NCBI RefSeq assembly: GCF_002812725.1
Contig: NZ_NMUN01000006.1
Span: forward strand, 29,565-93,564
Reading direction: 5' to 3'
Length of the DNA: 64,000 nucleotides
From: Microbacterium sp. BR1
GTDB taxonomy: Bacteria > Actinomycetota > Actinomycetes > Actinomycetales > Microbacteriaceae
The position numbers and the translations under genes are program-made. Positions within the stretch are counted from its first letter, which is position 1, and each line of letters begins with the position of its first letter. Below, in pieces: positions 1 to 8,635 of the stretch. A model generated the notes under the pieces. The model was not told where the DNA came from. It did no database searches and saw only the letters and a program-made list of their open reading frames with translations.

Positions 1-567
1 TGCGCCGGAGATGAACGAGTCGCCCGCCGCATCGGTCACGATGACCTCGCCTCCATCGCGGTAGTCACCCGTTCGCTCACCCGGGTTCCACACCCCGAAG
101 CCACCCGCGGGATGCACGTAGAACCAATCGACCGAGGGGTCTCCGGCCTGCAGATCTTCGAGAATGCCGATCGCCTCGAGGGCTTCCGGCTTGTACTCCT
201 CGGTGAAGCTCGGCAGGTCGATCACTCGCGGGCCGCCGGGCGCCACCAGGCTGCCGCCCGCGCCACCGATCACGCCGATGCGCGTGCCCGGCTGCAGCGT
301 CGCGACGAGCTCGGCGACGGCCGGACGCAGCAACCCCAACATCGCGCCACGCGCGGGAACCGTCACGATGACGACCTCGGCGCCCTGGATCTCGGCCACG
401 AGACCCGGCACGTCGAGCAGCGTTCCCTCGATGTACGTCACCCCGGCGACGCGCTCTGCGGGTGCCGTGCGCGCGACCGACAGCACGGTATGCCCCCGGT
501 TCACCGCCTCGTTGACGATGTGGCTACCGGCGTAGCCGGTTCCTCCGATGACGGCGATGCGAGACAT
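1..567 (-). CDS. NAD(P)-binding oxidoreductase, C-terminus cut by window edge
   Basis: The 189 visible codons start at an ATG and open with a Rossmann nucleotide-binding loop (GGTGYAGSHI, about residues 8-17), followed by alternating beta/alpha segments such as VVIVTVPARG and GVIGGAGGSL. This matches the NAD(P)H-binding atypical short-chain dehydrogenase/NmrA-like group (YwnB type), which are usually about 210 residues, so roughly the last 20-30 residues are missing. No substrate can be assigned. It lies 34 bp downstream of rlmB on the same strand and may be cotranscribed with it. The family call is firm, the exact function is not. Confidence 0.8.
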   Translation of the reverse strand, partial: MSRIAVIGGTGYAGSHIVNEAVNRGHTVLSVARTAPAERVAGVTYIEGTLLDVPGLVAEIQGAEVVIVTVPARGAMLGLLRPAVAELVATLQPGTRIGVIGGAGGSLVAPGGPRVIDLPSFTEEYKPEALEAIGILEDLQAGDPSVDWFYVHPAGGFGVWNPGERTGDYRDGGEVIVTDAAGDSFISGA

Positions 568-601
568 CCGAGATCCTTCCGAGAGCGTGCGGACGGGTGG
601 G

Positions 602-1594
602 TCAGTCGCCGACGGATGCTCGCAGCGTCGACACCTGGTAAAGCGCGACGGATGCGGCGATGCCGGCGTTGAGCGATTCGGTGCTGGCAGAGATGGGGAT
701 CGACACGATCTGGTCGCACGTTTCGGCCACCAGCCGCGAGAGCCCCTTGCCCTCGCTGCCGACGACGATGACGATGGGTCGGTCGGCGAGTTCGAGGGCG
801 GGCAACGAGACATCCCCGCCACCGTCCAACCCCAGCACGAAGACGCCCTGACGCTTGAAATCCTTCAGCGTCGACGTCAGGTTCGGGGCGACGACGACGG
901 GGGTGCGCGCCGCCGCTCCCGCGCTCGTCTTCCACGCGGCGCTGTTGACGCTCGCCGAACGACGCTGCGGGAGGATGATGCCGTGCCCGCCGAAAGCAGC
1001 GGTCGATCGGATGATCGCGCCCAGATTGCGGGGGTCGGTGATGCCGTCGAGTGCGACGAAGAGCGGGAGCTTGCCCGCCTCGATGACCTTCTCGAGCAGA
1101 TCCTGCGGGTGCCCGTACTCGTACGGGGGCACCTTCAGCGCGACGCCCTGGTGCACGCCGTCGAAACCCGCCATGCGGTCGAGCTCGGGACGCGTGACCT
1201 CGAGCACCGGGATCTCGCGATTCGTCGCGATCGACAACATCTCCTTGACGCGGTCGTCCATCTCGACGCGCTGGGCGATGTAGAAAGCGGTCGCGGGGAT
1301 CTTCGCCCGCAGCGCCTCGAGGACCGAATTACGGCCCGTCACGACCTCGGTCTCTTCGTCCTTCTTCGCGCGAGGCGCTCGCCCCGTGTTCGGGTTCGAG
1401 CTCGGCCGCCCCTTGCCGCCGGCGGCGGCGAAGCGCTCCGCAGCCGCCTTGCGCTTACCGGCCGGGTGCCACGCGCGGTCCTCGGCCTTGGGCGTCGGCC
1501 CACGACCTTCGAGCGAACGCTTGTTCTTTCCGCCCGTGCCCTTCGTCGGGCCCTTCTTGCCCCTGCTCGCGCCGGGCCGTCCTGGCTTAGCCAT
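602..1594 (-). CDS. rlmB: 23S rRNA (guanosine-2'-O-)-methyltransferase RlmB
   Basis: A 330-residue SpoU-family (SPOUT) enzyme that methylates the ribose of a conserved 23S rRNA guanosine (G2251 in E. coli) using SAM. After a basic, disordered N-terminal extension of about 90 residues ([15 protein letters not shown]), the L30e-like substrate domain begins at VTGRNSVLEAL. The three SpoU motifs follow: DPRNLGAIIRSTAAFG, IVIVVGSEGKGLSRLV and ISASTESLNAGIAASVALY. The long basic N-terminal tail is usual for actinobacterial RlmB. The ATG at 1594 is chosen because it begins this tail; the reading frame is open further upstream. Its first 8 bp overlap the end of cysS, which implies translational coupling. 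Confidence 0.93.
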   Translation of the reverse strand: MAKPGRPGASRGKKGPTKGTGGKNKRSLEGRGPTPKAEDRAWHPAGKRKAAAERFAAAGGKGRPSSNPNTGRAPRAKKDEETEVVTGRNSVLEALRAKIPATAFYIAQRVEMDDRVKEMLSIATNREIPVLEVTRPELDRMAGFDGVHQGVALKVPPYEYGHPQDLLEKVIEAGKLPLFVALDGITDPRNLGAIIRSTAAFGGHGIILPQRRSASVNSAAWKTSAGAAARTPVVVAPNLTSTLKDFKRQGVFVLGLDGGGDVSLPALELADRPIVIVVGSEGKGLSRLVAETCDQIVSIPISASTESLNAGIAASVALYQVSTLRASVGD

Positions 1595-2987
1595 CGATGC
1601 TCCAATGCGTGCCGTCTGAGGTGTCTTCGAGAGTGATGCCGGCCGCCGCAACGGCGTCGCGGATCCGGTCTGCCGCGGGCCAGTCCTTGCCGGCGCGCGC
1701 ACGGGCGCGCTGGTCGATCAGGCTCGTGACCAGAGTATGCAATGCGCGGGCCTCCGCGCCGTCCGAATGGCCCCGCCACCGCTCGGATGTCGGGTCGATC
1801 CCGAGGATCCCGGCCATGGTGTGGACGTGGATGGCGGAGTTCGTCGCCGCATCCACGTCGGAGGCATCCAGCGCGGCGTTGCCGGCACGCACGGTCTCGT
1901 GCAGCACGGCGAGCGCCTCGGGAACGCCCAGATCATCGTCCATCGCGGCGACGAACGCGTCGGGAAGGTCGGTGGCGAGCCATCCGTACTCTCCGCCCTT
2001 GGCGCGCGCCAGCCGCACGAGGAACGTGCGGATTCGCTCGAGCGCCGACGCCGCTTCGGCGAACGAAGACTCGGTGATGTCGAGGCTCGACCGGTAGTGC
2101 GCCGCGACCAGGGCATAGCGGACAACGAGCGGATCGTAGGCGCGCAGGATGTCTTCGGCGAGCACGAAGTTGCCGAGCGATTTGGACATCTTCTGCCCGT
2201 CGACGGTCACGAGGCCGTTGTGCACCCAGTACCGGGCGAACGCGTCACCCGCGGCCGCCGACTGCGCGAGCTCGTTCTCGTGATGCGGGAAACGCAGATC
2301 GAGGCCGCCGCCGTGGATGTCGAACTCGGGCCCGAGGTACCGGCGTGACATCGCGGAGCACTCGATGTGCCAACCCGGACGGCCCGCGCCCCACGGAGAA
2401 TCCCAGCTGGCACTGTCGGGCTCGCCCGCCTTGGCGCCCTTCCACAGCGCGAAATCGTGAGGATCGCGCTTGCCCCGCGGGTCGGCGTCGGTCGCGGGCT
2501 CCATCGCGTCGAGGGACTGACGTGTGAGCTCGCCGTACGCGGGCCACGAACGGACATCGAAGTAGACGTCGCCCTCGGCGGCGTACGCGTGTCCCCCGGC
2601 GATCAGCCGCGCGATCAGTTCCTGCATCTGCGGGATCGACGCCGTCGCGCGCGGTTCGTAGGTCGGCGGGCGGATGCCGATCGCGGAGTACGCGTCCGAG
2701 AACGCGCGCTCCATGCGGTACGCGAGCGCCCACCAGGTCTCGTCGGGCGTAGCGTTCGCGAGCACCTTGTCGTCGATGTCGGTGACATTGCGGACGTAGG
2801 TCACGGCACCGACGCGGTGCTCGAGCCACCCGCGCAGCACGTCGAAAGCGAGCGCACCGCGCAGGTGCCCGAGGTGGGGGCCCGACTGCACGGTCGGGCC
2901 ACACACATACATCGACACGCGTCCGGGCTCGCTCGGCACGAAGTCGCGCAGTTGCTGCGCCTTCGTGTCGTAGAGCCGGAGAGTCAC
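1587..2987 (-). CDS. cysS: Cysteinyl-tRNA synthetase
   Basis: A 466-residue class I aminoacyl-tRNA synthetase that charges tRNA-Cys. The N-terminal Rossmann domain carries the first zinc-binding cysteine (MYVCGPTVQ) and the HIGH-type signature [17 protein letters not shown], the WHIECSAMS zinc/cysteine site, [13 protein letters not shown] and the KMSKSLGNF loop follow, then a helical anticodon-binding C-terminus ending in a SerRS-like tail. The full-length anticodon domain argues against the mycothiol paralogue MshC, which is shorter. It overlaps rlmB by 8 bp. Confidence 0.95.
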   Translation of the reverse strand: MTLRLYDTKAQQLRDFVPSEPGRVSMYVCGPTVQSGPHLGHLRGALAFDVLRGWLEHRVGAVTYVRNVTDIDDKVLANATPDETWWALAYRMERAFSDAYSAIGIRPPTYEPRATASIPQMQELIARLIAGGHAYAAEGDVYFDVRSWPAYGELTRQSLDAMEPATDADPRGKRDPHDFALWKGAKAGEPDSASWDSPWGAGRPGWHIECSAMSRRYLGPEFDIHGGGLDLRFPHHENELAQSAAAGDAFARYWVHNGLVTVDGQKMSKSLGNFVLAEDILRAYDPLVVRYALVAAHYRSSLDITESSFAEAASALERIRTFLVRLARAKGGEYGWLATDLPDAFVAAMDDDLGVPEALAVLHETVRAGNAALDASDVDAATNSAIHVHTMAGILGIDPTSERWRGHSDGAEARALHTLVTSLIDQRARARAGKDWPAADRIRDAVAAAGITLEDTSDGTHWSIDG

Positions 2988-3016
2988 CCACTAACCCTAC
3001 CGGCGGGCGTTCGGAG

Positions 3017-3079
3017 CATCGAGCTGTCACGAAACGCTCGATCAGGACAGCGGATGCAGCGTTTCGTGACGGTTCGATG
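3017..3079. repeat. Long imperfect inverted repeat between divergent genes
   Basis: Two 22-nt arms (3017-3038 and 3058-3079) pair along their whole length with two G-T wobbles. The core arm GTCACGAAACGCT is matched exactly by AGCGTTTCGTGAC across a 19-nt loop. It lies 30 bp upstream of the cysS start and 43 bp upstream of the transporter start. It could be a REP/MITE-like intergenic element, a large operator, or a hairpin in either leader. There is no T-run, so it is not a typical terminator for either flanking gene, and both are transcribed away from it. Confidence 0.6.
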
Positions 3080-3121
3080 CACTGGCGTCGCCGGGCATCT
3101 CGGTTCCGGTAGAACTGGAGG

Positions 3122-4057
3122 GTGCTTCCCGTCCTCGCCGTGCTCGCCGCGGCCGTCCTGTTCGGCACGACCGGCACGTCGCAGGCGCTCGGCCCCGAGA
3201 ACACCACCCCCCTCTCGGTCGGAGCGGTCCGCCTCGTGCTCGGCGGGACGGGCCTCGCGGTGATCGCCTTCGCCCTCGCCCGCCGCGCGCACCGGCGGGG
3301 CACCGTCCCGCCGCGGCCCCGCCTCACCGCGGCACCCCTTGCCCTCATGGCGTTGACGGGTCTGTGCCTCGCTCTCTACCAGCCGCTGTTCTTCCTCGGC
3401 ACGGCGCGCAACGGCGTGGCGGTGGGAACGGTCATCGCGCTCGGCTCGGCGCCGATCCTGGCCGGTGTGCTCGAGTGGTCGCTGACTCGTCGCCGTCCGA
3501 GCGGCGCCTGGCTGCTCGCAACGGCGCTCTCCACCGTCGGCGTCGCCCTCCTCGGCATGGGGGGCGGGACGGATGCCGCGGGAGCCGTCGGCACCGACCC
3601 CCTCGGATTCCTCGGCTCGGTCGGCGCGGGCGCGACCTTCGCCATCATCGCCAACGCCCAGCGGAGACTGCTGGATGACGGGTGGGACCCGTTCACCGTG
3701 GTCGGCGCGATGGGAGCGGGCTCGGCGATGCTCTCCGCCTGCGTGCTGCCCTTCGTCGACCTCGCGTGGCTCGGCGAACCCGCGGGCCTCGTGATGGCCG
3801 TGTGGCTCGGCATCGGGACGATCTCCGTCGCCTACGTGCTGTTCACGTGGGGACTGAACGGGCTGACCGCGGCGACCGCGGCGACGCTGACCCTCGGTGA
3901 GCCACTTACCGCGAGCATCCTGGGCGTCGCCGTGCTCGGCGAGCGGCTGAGCGTTCTCGCCGTCGCGGGGCTCATCGTGCTCGCGGTCGGCCTCGCAACC
4001 CTGGCGTGGGGCTCTCGCGCGCCCCGGGATCCGAAGCCCTTCGCCGTGGAGGCGTGA
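3122..4057 (+). CDS. EamA/DMT-family membrane transporter
   Basis: A 311-residue protein, almost wholly hydrophobic, with about ten membrane segments arranged as two EamA repeats (first about residues 1-140, second about 155-300). The second ends in the typical GEPLTASILGVAVLGERLS signature. Family members export small metabolites such as amino acids or drugs, but the substrate cannot be read here. A TAG stop lies just upstream, so GTG 3122 is the first possible start. The purine-rich GGAGG directly abuts it and is too close to act normally. GTG 3140 or a leaderless transcript are alternatives. Divergent from cysS. Confidence 0.82.
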   Translation: MLPVLAVLAAAVLFGTTGTSQALGPENTTPLSVGAVRLVLGGTGLAVIAFALARRAHRRGTVPPRPRLTAAPLALMALTGLCLALYQPLFFLGTARNGVAVGTVIALGSAPILAGVLEWSLTRRRPSGAWLLATALSTVGVALLGMGGGTDAAGAVGTDPLGFLGSVGAGATFAIIANAQRRLLDDGWDPFTVVGAMGAGSAMLSACVLPFVDLAWLGEPAGLVMAVWLGIGTISVAYVLFTWGLNGLTAATAATLTLGEPLTASILGVAVLGERLSVLAVAGLIVLAVGLATLAWGSRAPRDPKPFAVEA

Positions 4058-4061
4058 CGAC

Positions 4062-5294
4062 TCAGACCGGCACGACGAGAGCGACGGCGAAGGCTGCCAC
4101 GCCCTCGCCACGTCCGGTGAAACCGAGCCCGTCCGTCGTCGTCGCGGCGACCGACACGGGAGCCCCGAGGATGTCGGAGAGCGCGGCCTCCGCCTCGGCG
4201 CGTCGTGCCGAGAAGCGCGGACGATTCGCCTGCACCTGCACCGAGACGTTTCCGACAGCCCAACCGGCGTTGCCCAGCAGCTCGCGGGTCCGCGCGAGGA
4301 AAGCATCGGCGTGGGCGCCCGCGAAATCCGGGCGGTCGACCCCGAAGTGCATGCCGATGTCGCCGAGTCCGGCGGCGGACAGCAGGGCATCGACGATCGC
4401 GTGCGCCACCGCGTCCCCATCCGAATGTCCCGCGAGCCCGGGTTCGCCAGGCCAGTGCAGGCCTGCAAGCCAGAGGTCCCCCGCACCCGCGAAAGCGTGC
4501 GCGTCGGTGCCGACACCGACGCGCGGACCCCGGGCGACCCGATCGAACCGGGCGTGGGCAGGGGCGAGGGGCGCCACCAGTCCGCGCGCGCGATCCATGT
4601 CTGCGGGGGTGGTGATCTTGAAAGCGAGCGGATCGCCCGGCACGATGACGATCGGATGTCCTGCCGCGGCCACGAGCGCCGTGTCGTCGGTGTACTCCTG
4701 ATCGGCGGTCGCGTACGACGCGTCGAGCATCGCGCGAGGGAACCCCTGCGGGGTCTGAGCCGCCGCGAGGTCGGCTCGATCGACGGCCTCGACCACGACG
4801 CCGGAATCGACGCCGGCACCCACGCGCTTGATGGTGTCGATGACCGGCAACGTCGGAACGACGCCGGATCCGGTCCGGTCGACGGCCTCGATGACCCGTT
4901 CGAACACATCGGGTGGGGTGAGCGCGCGCGCGGCGTCATGGACGAGCACGATCTCGATATCGGCCCAGAGCGCGCCGAGACCCGCGGCAACCGAGCGCTG
5001 CCTCGTCTCACCACCCGTGACGACCGAGATCAGATCGCGACGACGCCCGCTCTCGAGCGGCGGTGCTTCTTCGGATGCCGCCAGCGCCTCGGTGAGCGCA
5101 TCGCCCTCGCGCCCGGCAGGAGCCACGATGACCACCTGCGCGGGACCCGCCGCGAGCACGCCCCGGAGGGCGTGCCGCAGCATCGAATGCTCGTCGATGC
5201 CGACGAACGCCTTCGGTGCGTTCGCACCGAGGCGCGTACCCGAACCGCCGGCAACGACGATGATGCCGATGCTCGGCGTTGGCGTGATACCCAC
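4062..5294 (-). CDS. ispDF: Bifunctional IspD/IspF, MEP isoprenoid pathway
   Basis: A 410-residue fusion of two non-consecutive MEP-pathway enzymes. The N-terminal half (about 1-235) is 2-C-methyl-D-erythritol 4-phosphate cytidylyltransferase, with the nucleotide loop [21 protein letters not shown], and [12 protein letters not shown]. The C-terminal half (about 250-410) is 2-C-methyl-D-erythritol 2,4-cyclodiphosphate synthase, with metal ligands in GVGTDAHAF and [17 protein letters not shown], and ANRPRF. The fusion is common in Microbacteriaceae and in several proteobacteria. It begins 9 bp after carD on the same strand. Confidence 0.95.
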   Translation of the reverse strand: MGITPTPSIGIIVVAGGSGTRLGANAPKAFVGIDEHSMLRHALRGVLAAGPAQVVIVAPAGREGDALTEALAASEEAPPLESGRRRDLISVVTGGETRQRSVAAGLGALWADIEIVLVHDAARALTPPDVFERVIEAVDRTGSGVVPTLPVIDTIKRVGAGVDSGVVVEAVDRADLAAAQTPQGFPRAMLDASYATADQEYTDDTALVAAAGHPIVIVPGDPLAFKITTPADMDRARGLVAPLAPAHARFDRVARGPRVGVGTDAHAFAGAGDLWLAGLHWPGEPGLAGHSDGDAVAHAIVDALLSAAGLGDIGMHFGVDRPDFAGAHADAFLARTRELLGNAGWAVGNVSVQVQANRPRFSARRAEAEAALSDILGAPVSVAATTTDGLGFTGRGEGVAAFAVALVVPV

Positions 5295-5303
5295 GCCGGG
5301 AGC

Positions 5304-5786
5304 CTAGCTTGCGAGGACCTCGTCGAGCACGACACCCGCGCGCTCTTCGTCGGTCTTCTCGGCGAGCGCCAGCTCAGAGATCAGAATCTGACGAGCCTTG
5401 GCCAGCATCCGCTTCTCACCCGCGGACAGACCGCGGTCCTGGTCGCGGCGCCAGAGGTCACGAACGACCTCGCTCACCTTGATGACATCCCCGGAAGCGA
5501 GCTTCTCGAGGTTCGCCTTGTACCGGCGCGACCAGTTGGTCGGCTCTTCGGTGAACGGTGCGCGCAGCACCTCGAAGACCCGATCGAGACCCTCTTTGCC
5601 GATGACATCACGAACGCCGACGAGATCGACATTGTCTGCCGGGACCTCGATGACGAGATCACCCTGAGTGACGTTGAGCTTCAGGTATCTCTTGGTCTCG
5701 CCCTTGATGACCCGGTCTTTGACTTCGATGATCGTCGCGGCCCCGTGATGGGGGTAAACGACCGTTTCGCCAACCTCAAAAAGCAT
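5304..5786 (-). CDS. carD: CarD-family RNA polymerase-binding transcription factor
   Basis: A 160-residue CarD. The N-terminal Tudor-like RNAP-interaction domain starts [17 protein letters not shown] and is followed by a helical DNA-binding domain with the conserved Trp region ([19 protein letters not shown]: [16 protein letters not shown]). CarD binds the RNAP beta subunit and stabilises open complexes, mainly at rRNA and housekeeping promoters. The ATG at 5786 is chosen over upstream frame because the family begins there and an AAAGGA sequence sits 12 bp upstream. It leads the carD-ispDF operon, an order conserved in actinobacteria. Confidence 0.94.
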   Translation of the reverse strand: MLFEVGETVVYPHHGAATIIEVKDRVIKGETKRYLKLNVTQGDLVIEVPADNVDLVGVRDVIGKEGLDRVFEVLRAPFTEEPTNWSRRYKANLEKLASGDVIKVSEVVRDLWRRDQDRGLSAGEKRMLAKARQILISELALAEKTDEERAGVVLDEVLAS

Positions 5787-5923
5787 GCAGTTATGTCCTT
5801 TCGGCAACCTACAGAATACCACAGGGGCCATACGCTAAGGTTCGCCGTGCACGCACCGCAGCGGCGGCCGAGCGCACCCCCCTAGAATGAGGATGCAACG
5901 TCTGCGATCTCCCTGGAGGACCC

Positions 5924-6394
5924 GTGAAATCCCGTCGGCTCGCGTCTCTGGCCCTTGTGGCCGCCGTTCTGGTGGGTACTTCCGGCTGCGCCCTGATCTC
6001 ACCGCAGGCGACGCTCATCCCCTACGCTCCGGCCGACGGCGTCAGCGCCCACACCGGCGACGTCGCCGTCCGCAACGCCCTGATCGTCTCCGACGATGGG
6101 ATCGACGGCAACTTCCTCGCCGCTTTCGTCAACGAGGGCACCGCCCCGGTCACGGTCCGCATCTCGTACGGCGAGGGCGCCGACAAGACCGAGATCACGC
6201 TCCGCGTTCCGGTGAACCCGCCGATCAGCCTCGGTATGGACGGCGAGAACGACCCGCTGCCCTTCCCCGACATGGACACCATCCCGGGCGCCACGATGCC
6301 CGTGTACTTCCAGGCCGGAGACGCCGAGGGCGCACTCGTCGAGGTCCCGATCCTCACGGGCCAGACGAGCTACCTCGAGCCGTTCGTCCCCTGA
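5924..6394 (+). CDS. Small secreted lipoprotein
   Basis: 156 residues. A basic N-terminus (MKSRRLASLA), a hydrophobic stretch and the lipobox GTSGC predict lipid anchoring at Cys22. The mature part is beta-rich, with alternating hydrophobic residues (VAVRNALIVSDDG, APVTVRISYGEG), like the small immunoglobulin-like lipoproteins often found in Microbacteriaceae. No known function is recognised. GTG start with GGAGGA 4 bp upstream. A TAGAAT -10-like box lies about 35 bp upstream. It is convergent with regX3 across a hairpin. Confidence 0.85.
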   Translation: MKSRRLASLALVAAVLVGTSGCALISPQATLIPYAPADGVSAHTGDVAVRNALIVSDDGIDGNFLAAFVNEGTAPVTVRISYGEGADKTEITLRVPVNPPISLGMDGENDPLPFPDMDTIPGATMPVYFQAGDAEGALVEVPILTGQTSYLEPFVP

Positions 6395-6402
6395 GCGGGA
6401 TC

Positions 6403-6424
6403 GGCGCTCGGTTCGCCGAGCGCC
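6403..6424. terminator. UUCG-loop hairpin between convergent genes
   Basis: A perfect 9-bp stem (GGCGCTCGG with CCGAGCGCC) closed by a TTCG tetraloop, in the 37-bp gap between the lipoprotein gene and the end of regX3. It can serve both strands, although neither side has a clear T-run, as is usual in high-GC actinobacteria. Confidence 0.6.
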
Positions 6425-6431
6425 ACGACGG

Positions 6432-7118
6432 CTACTCGGCCTCGAAGCGGTAGCCGAGACCCCGCACGGTCACGAGCATGGTGGGCTCGCTGGGCGTCTG
6501 CTCGATGCGCGACCGGATGCGTTTGATATGCACGTCGAGCGTCTTCGTGTCGCCGAAGTAGTCACTCCCCCAGACGCGGTCGATGAGCTGACCACGCGTC
6601 AGCACGCGCCCGGCGTTGCGCATCAGCACCTCGAGGAGCTCGAATTCCTTCAGAGGCATGCTGATCTCGGTCCCGTCCACGGCGACGCTGTGGCGGTCGA
6701 TGTCGAGCGTCACACGACCGCCCGTCAGGATGTGGTCCTCGAGGTCGACATCAGGCTCGGTCGTGCGGCGCAGGACCGCGCGCATCCGCGCGAGGAGCTC
6801 GCGCGCGGAGTACGGCTTGGTGACGTAGTCGTCGGCCCCGAGTTCGAGCCCGACGACGATGTCCACTTCGGAGTCTTTCGCGGTGACCATGACGATCGGC
6901 ACGGCGGAGGTCTGCCGGATGCGTCGACACACCTCAGTCCCCGACATCCCGGGCAGCATCAGGTCGAGCAAGACGATGTCGCACCCGCGCTCCTCGAAAG
7001 CGGCAACGGCTGTAGGACCGTCTTCGGCGATCTCGACCTCATAGCCTTCGCGGCGCAGCAGGTAGGCCAGGGGCTCGGCCAGATCGGGTTCGTCTTCGAC
7101 GAGGAGGACCCGGGTCAT
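6432..7118 (-). CDS. regX3: Phosphate response regulator RegX3 (OmpR family)
   Basis: 228 residues: a receiver domain (1-120) with acidic pocket VEDEPD, phosphoacceptor Asp52 (LLDLMLPG), and Lys101 (VTKPYS), then a winged-helix DNA-binding domain (about 130-227) ending in VRGLGYRFE. It overlaps senX3 by 4 bp and lies opposite phoU. This is the actinobacterial SenX3-RegX3 arrangement that activates phosphate-starvation genes through Pho-box direct repeats. Such repeats are visible upstream of pstS and between senX3 and phoU. Confidence 0.92.
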   Translation of the reverse strand: MTRVLLVEDEPDLAEPLAYLLRREGYEVEIAEDGPTAVAAFEERGCDIVLLDLMLPGMSGTEVCRRIRQTSAVPIVMVTAKDSEVDIVVGLELGADDYVTKPYSARELLARMRAVLRRTTEPDVDLEDHILTGGRVTLDIDRHSVAVDGTEISMPLKEFELLEVLMRNAGRVLTRGQLIDRVWGSDYFGDTKTLDVHIKRIRSRIEQTPSEPTMLVTVRGLGYRFEAE

Positions 7119-8467
7119 ATCTTCTTCTCTCCCTGAGGGGCACGTTCGGCGCCGACGGCGCCTCGGCGTTTCTTGGCGGGTTCAGCCGCTTTGCGGCGGT
7201 CCGTAGAGTCAGCCGCTTTGCGGCGGTCCGTAGAGTCAGCCGCTTTGCGGCGGTCCGTAGAGTCAGCCGCTTTGCGGCGGTCCGTAGAGTCAGCCGCTTT
7301 GCGGCGACGGCGGGGTTTCTCGACTTCTTCGGGAATGGCTCGCGGAAGACGGATCGTGAACGTCGAGCCGCGCCCGGGCTGCGACCACACGCGCACTTCG
7401 CCGCCGTGGCGCTGCACGGCGTGCTTGACGATCGCCAGGCCGAGGCCGGTGCCGCCGGTGCGGCGCGAGCGAGCCCCGTCGGCGCGGTAGAAGCGCTCGA
7501 AGATGCGTTGCTGGTCGGCCTCGACGATGCCGATGCCCTGATCGGTGACGGCGATCTCGACGACCTTGTCTTCGACTCGCACGCCGACACCGACCCGTCC
7601 GGCCTTCGGCGAATAGGCGATGGCGTTCGCCACCAGGTTGCTGACGGCCTCGATCAACATGGTCGGGTCACCCCGGACGATGGCACCGCGGTCGCCCCCG
7701 CGCAGCAGCTCGACGCCGACCGAATCGGCCTGGACCGCGTTGGACTCGACGGATGCCGCGACGACCTCGTCGATCGAAACGTCGCGCGGCTCCGGCAGCT
7801 CGTCGGCCGCCTGCAGGCGTGAGAGATCCATGATGCGCCCCGTGAGGCGGGAGAGGCGGGCGGCCTCGGCCTGCAGCCGCACGGCGAATGCGCGCACCTG
7901 CGGCGGGTCGTCCGCGGCGGATTCGATCGCCTCCGCGAGCAGGCTCACGGCTCCGACGGGTGTCTTGAGCTCGTGACTGGTGTTCGCGACGAAGTCGTAG
8001 CGCATCTGTTCGAGGCGCTCCTGCTCCGTGACGTCATCGACGACCAGCAGGACGTGGGTGCCGTCGATCGCGGCGGCACGGGCCGACACGAGGCGGCCCT
8101 CGGTCGCGAGGAGCGCGGTTCCACCCGCCGCCCTGCGCATGCGAAAGCGCGCGCTCTCGGCACCGCCCGAGGTGCGCGTCGCGCGGACGAGCGCGCGCAG
8201 GTCCTCGACGCTGATGACCTCACCCGCCGACATTCCGAACCCCGGCGCCGCGGGGGAAGCAGCGACGACCGTGAGTGATGCATCGACGACGGACGCCGCG
8301 CCATCCATGGCGTCGAGCACCTGAAGGATGCCCGAGGGGACGCTCGCGCTCGCTTCGGCCTGGGCACGCTGTGCCGCCCGCAGCGCCGCGAAGACGAGAG
8401 CGGATACGCCGAGCCCAATCACCGCTCCCGCAAGCAACGCGAGGAGCGCGATCTGCACCGGGTCCAT
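7115..8467 (-). CDS. senX3: Sensor histidine kinase SenX3
   Basis: About 450 residues. One or two N-terminal membrane segments (LLALLAGAVIGLG) are followed by a PAS-like region, the phosphoacceptor H box NTSHELKTPVGAV, the N box NLVANAIAYSP, and ATP-lid motifs DQGIGI and GTGLGLAIVKH. SenX3 senses phosphate status together with Pst and PhoU and phosphorylates RegX3. The ATG at 8467 fits the family start; a TTG 27 bp upstream is possible. The C-terminal tail after the kinase core is unusual: four exact copies of a 9-residue unit (RKAADSTDR) plus a fifth partial copy, rich in Lys/Arg. Confidence 0.92.
   Translation of the reverse strand: MDPVQIALLALLAGAVIGLGVSALVFAALRAAQRAQAEASASVPSGILQVLDAMDGAASVVDASLTVVAASPAAPGFGMSAGEVISVEDLRALVRATRTSGGAESARFRMRRAAGGTALLATEGRLVSARAAAIDGTHVLLVVDDVTEQERLEQMRYDFVANTSHELKTPVGAVSLLAEAIESAADDPPQVRAFAVRLQAEAARLSRLTGRIMDLSRLQAADELPEPRDVSIDEVVAASVESNAVQADSVGVELLRGGDRGAIVRGDPTMLIEAVSNLVANAIAYSPKAGRVGVGVRVEDKVVEIAVTDQGIGIVEADQQRIFERFYRADGARSRRTGGTGLGLAIVKHAVQRHGGEVRVWSQPGRGSTFTIRLPRAIPEEVEKPRRRRKAADSTDRRKAADSTDRRKAADSTDRRKAADSTDRRKAAEPAKKRRGAVGAERAPQGEKKI
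7182..7306. repeat. 27-bp tandem repeat inside senX3
   Basis: Five copies of TCAGCCGCTTTGCGGCG recur at exact 27-bp spacing (7182, 7209, 7236, 7263, 7290), separated by the identical linker GTCCGTAGAG. Each unit holds a small palindrome (CCGC TTT GCGG). The unit length is a multiple of three, so loss or gain of copies keeps the SenX3 frame and only changes the length of its basic tail. Confidence 0.95.
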
Positions 8468-8540
8468 GAGTCCCAGCGTAGGGTCACGCGTCAAGAACGG
8501 CTGACCGGGGCCACAAGAGGGCGGCGCCCACCCGGGTACT

Positions 8541-8573
8541 ATTCACCGGAGCGGCACCGTCCGTTAACCTTCG
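8541..8573 (+). promoter_or_regulatory. Probable Pho box between senX3 and phoU
   Basis: Three consecutive 11-nt units, ATTCACCGGAG, CGGCACCGTCC and GTTAACCTTCG, match the actinobacterial PhoP/RegX3 direct-repeat pattern (GTTCACC plus 4 nt), with the middle unit degenerate. The site lies 63 bp upstream of phoU and 74 bp upstream of senX3, so RegX3 may control both its own operon and phoU. Confidence 0.55.
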
Positions 8574-8635
8574 ACGGAGATGATCGCGGAGGTCGCGGGC
8601 GCCGTGTCCGACCGACCGGGAAAGGGACCAGCACC

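Noticed and set aside
7182..7306. Short regularly spaced repeats as a CRISPR array
   Set aside because: Units are 27 bp with identical 10-bp linkers, lie in frame inside senX3, and have no unique spacers or cas genes.
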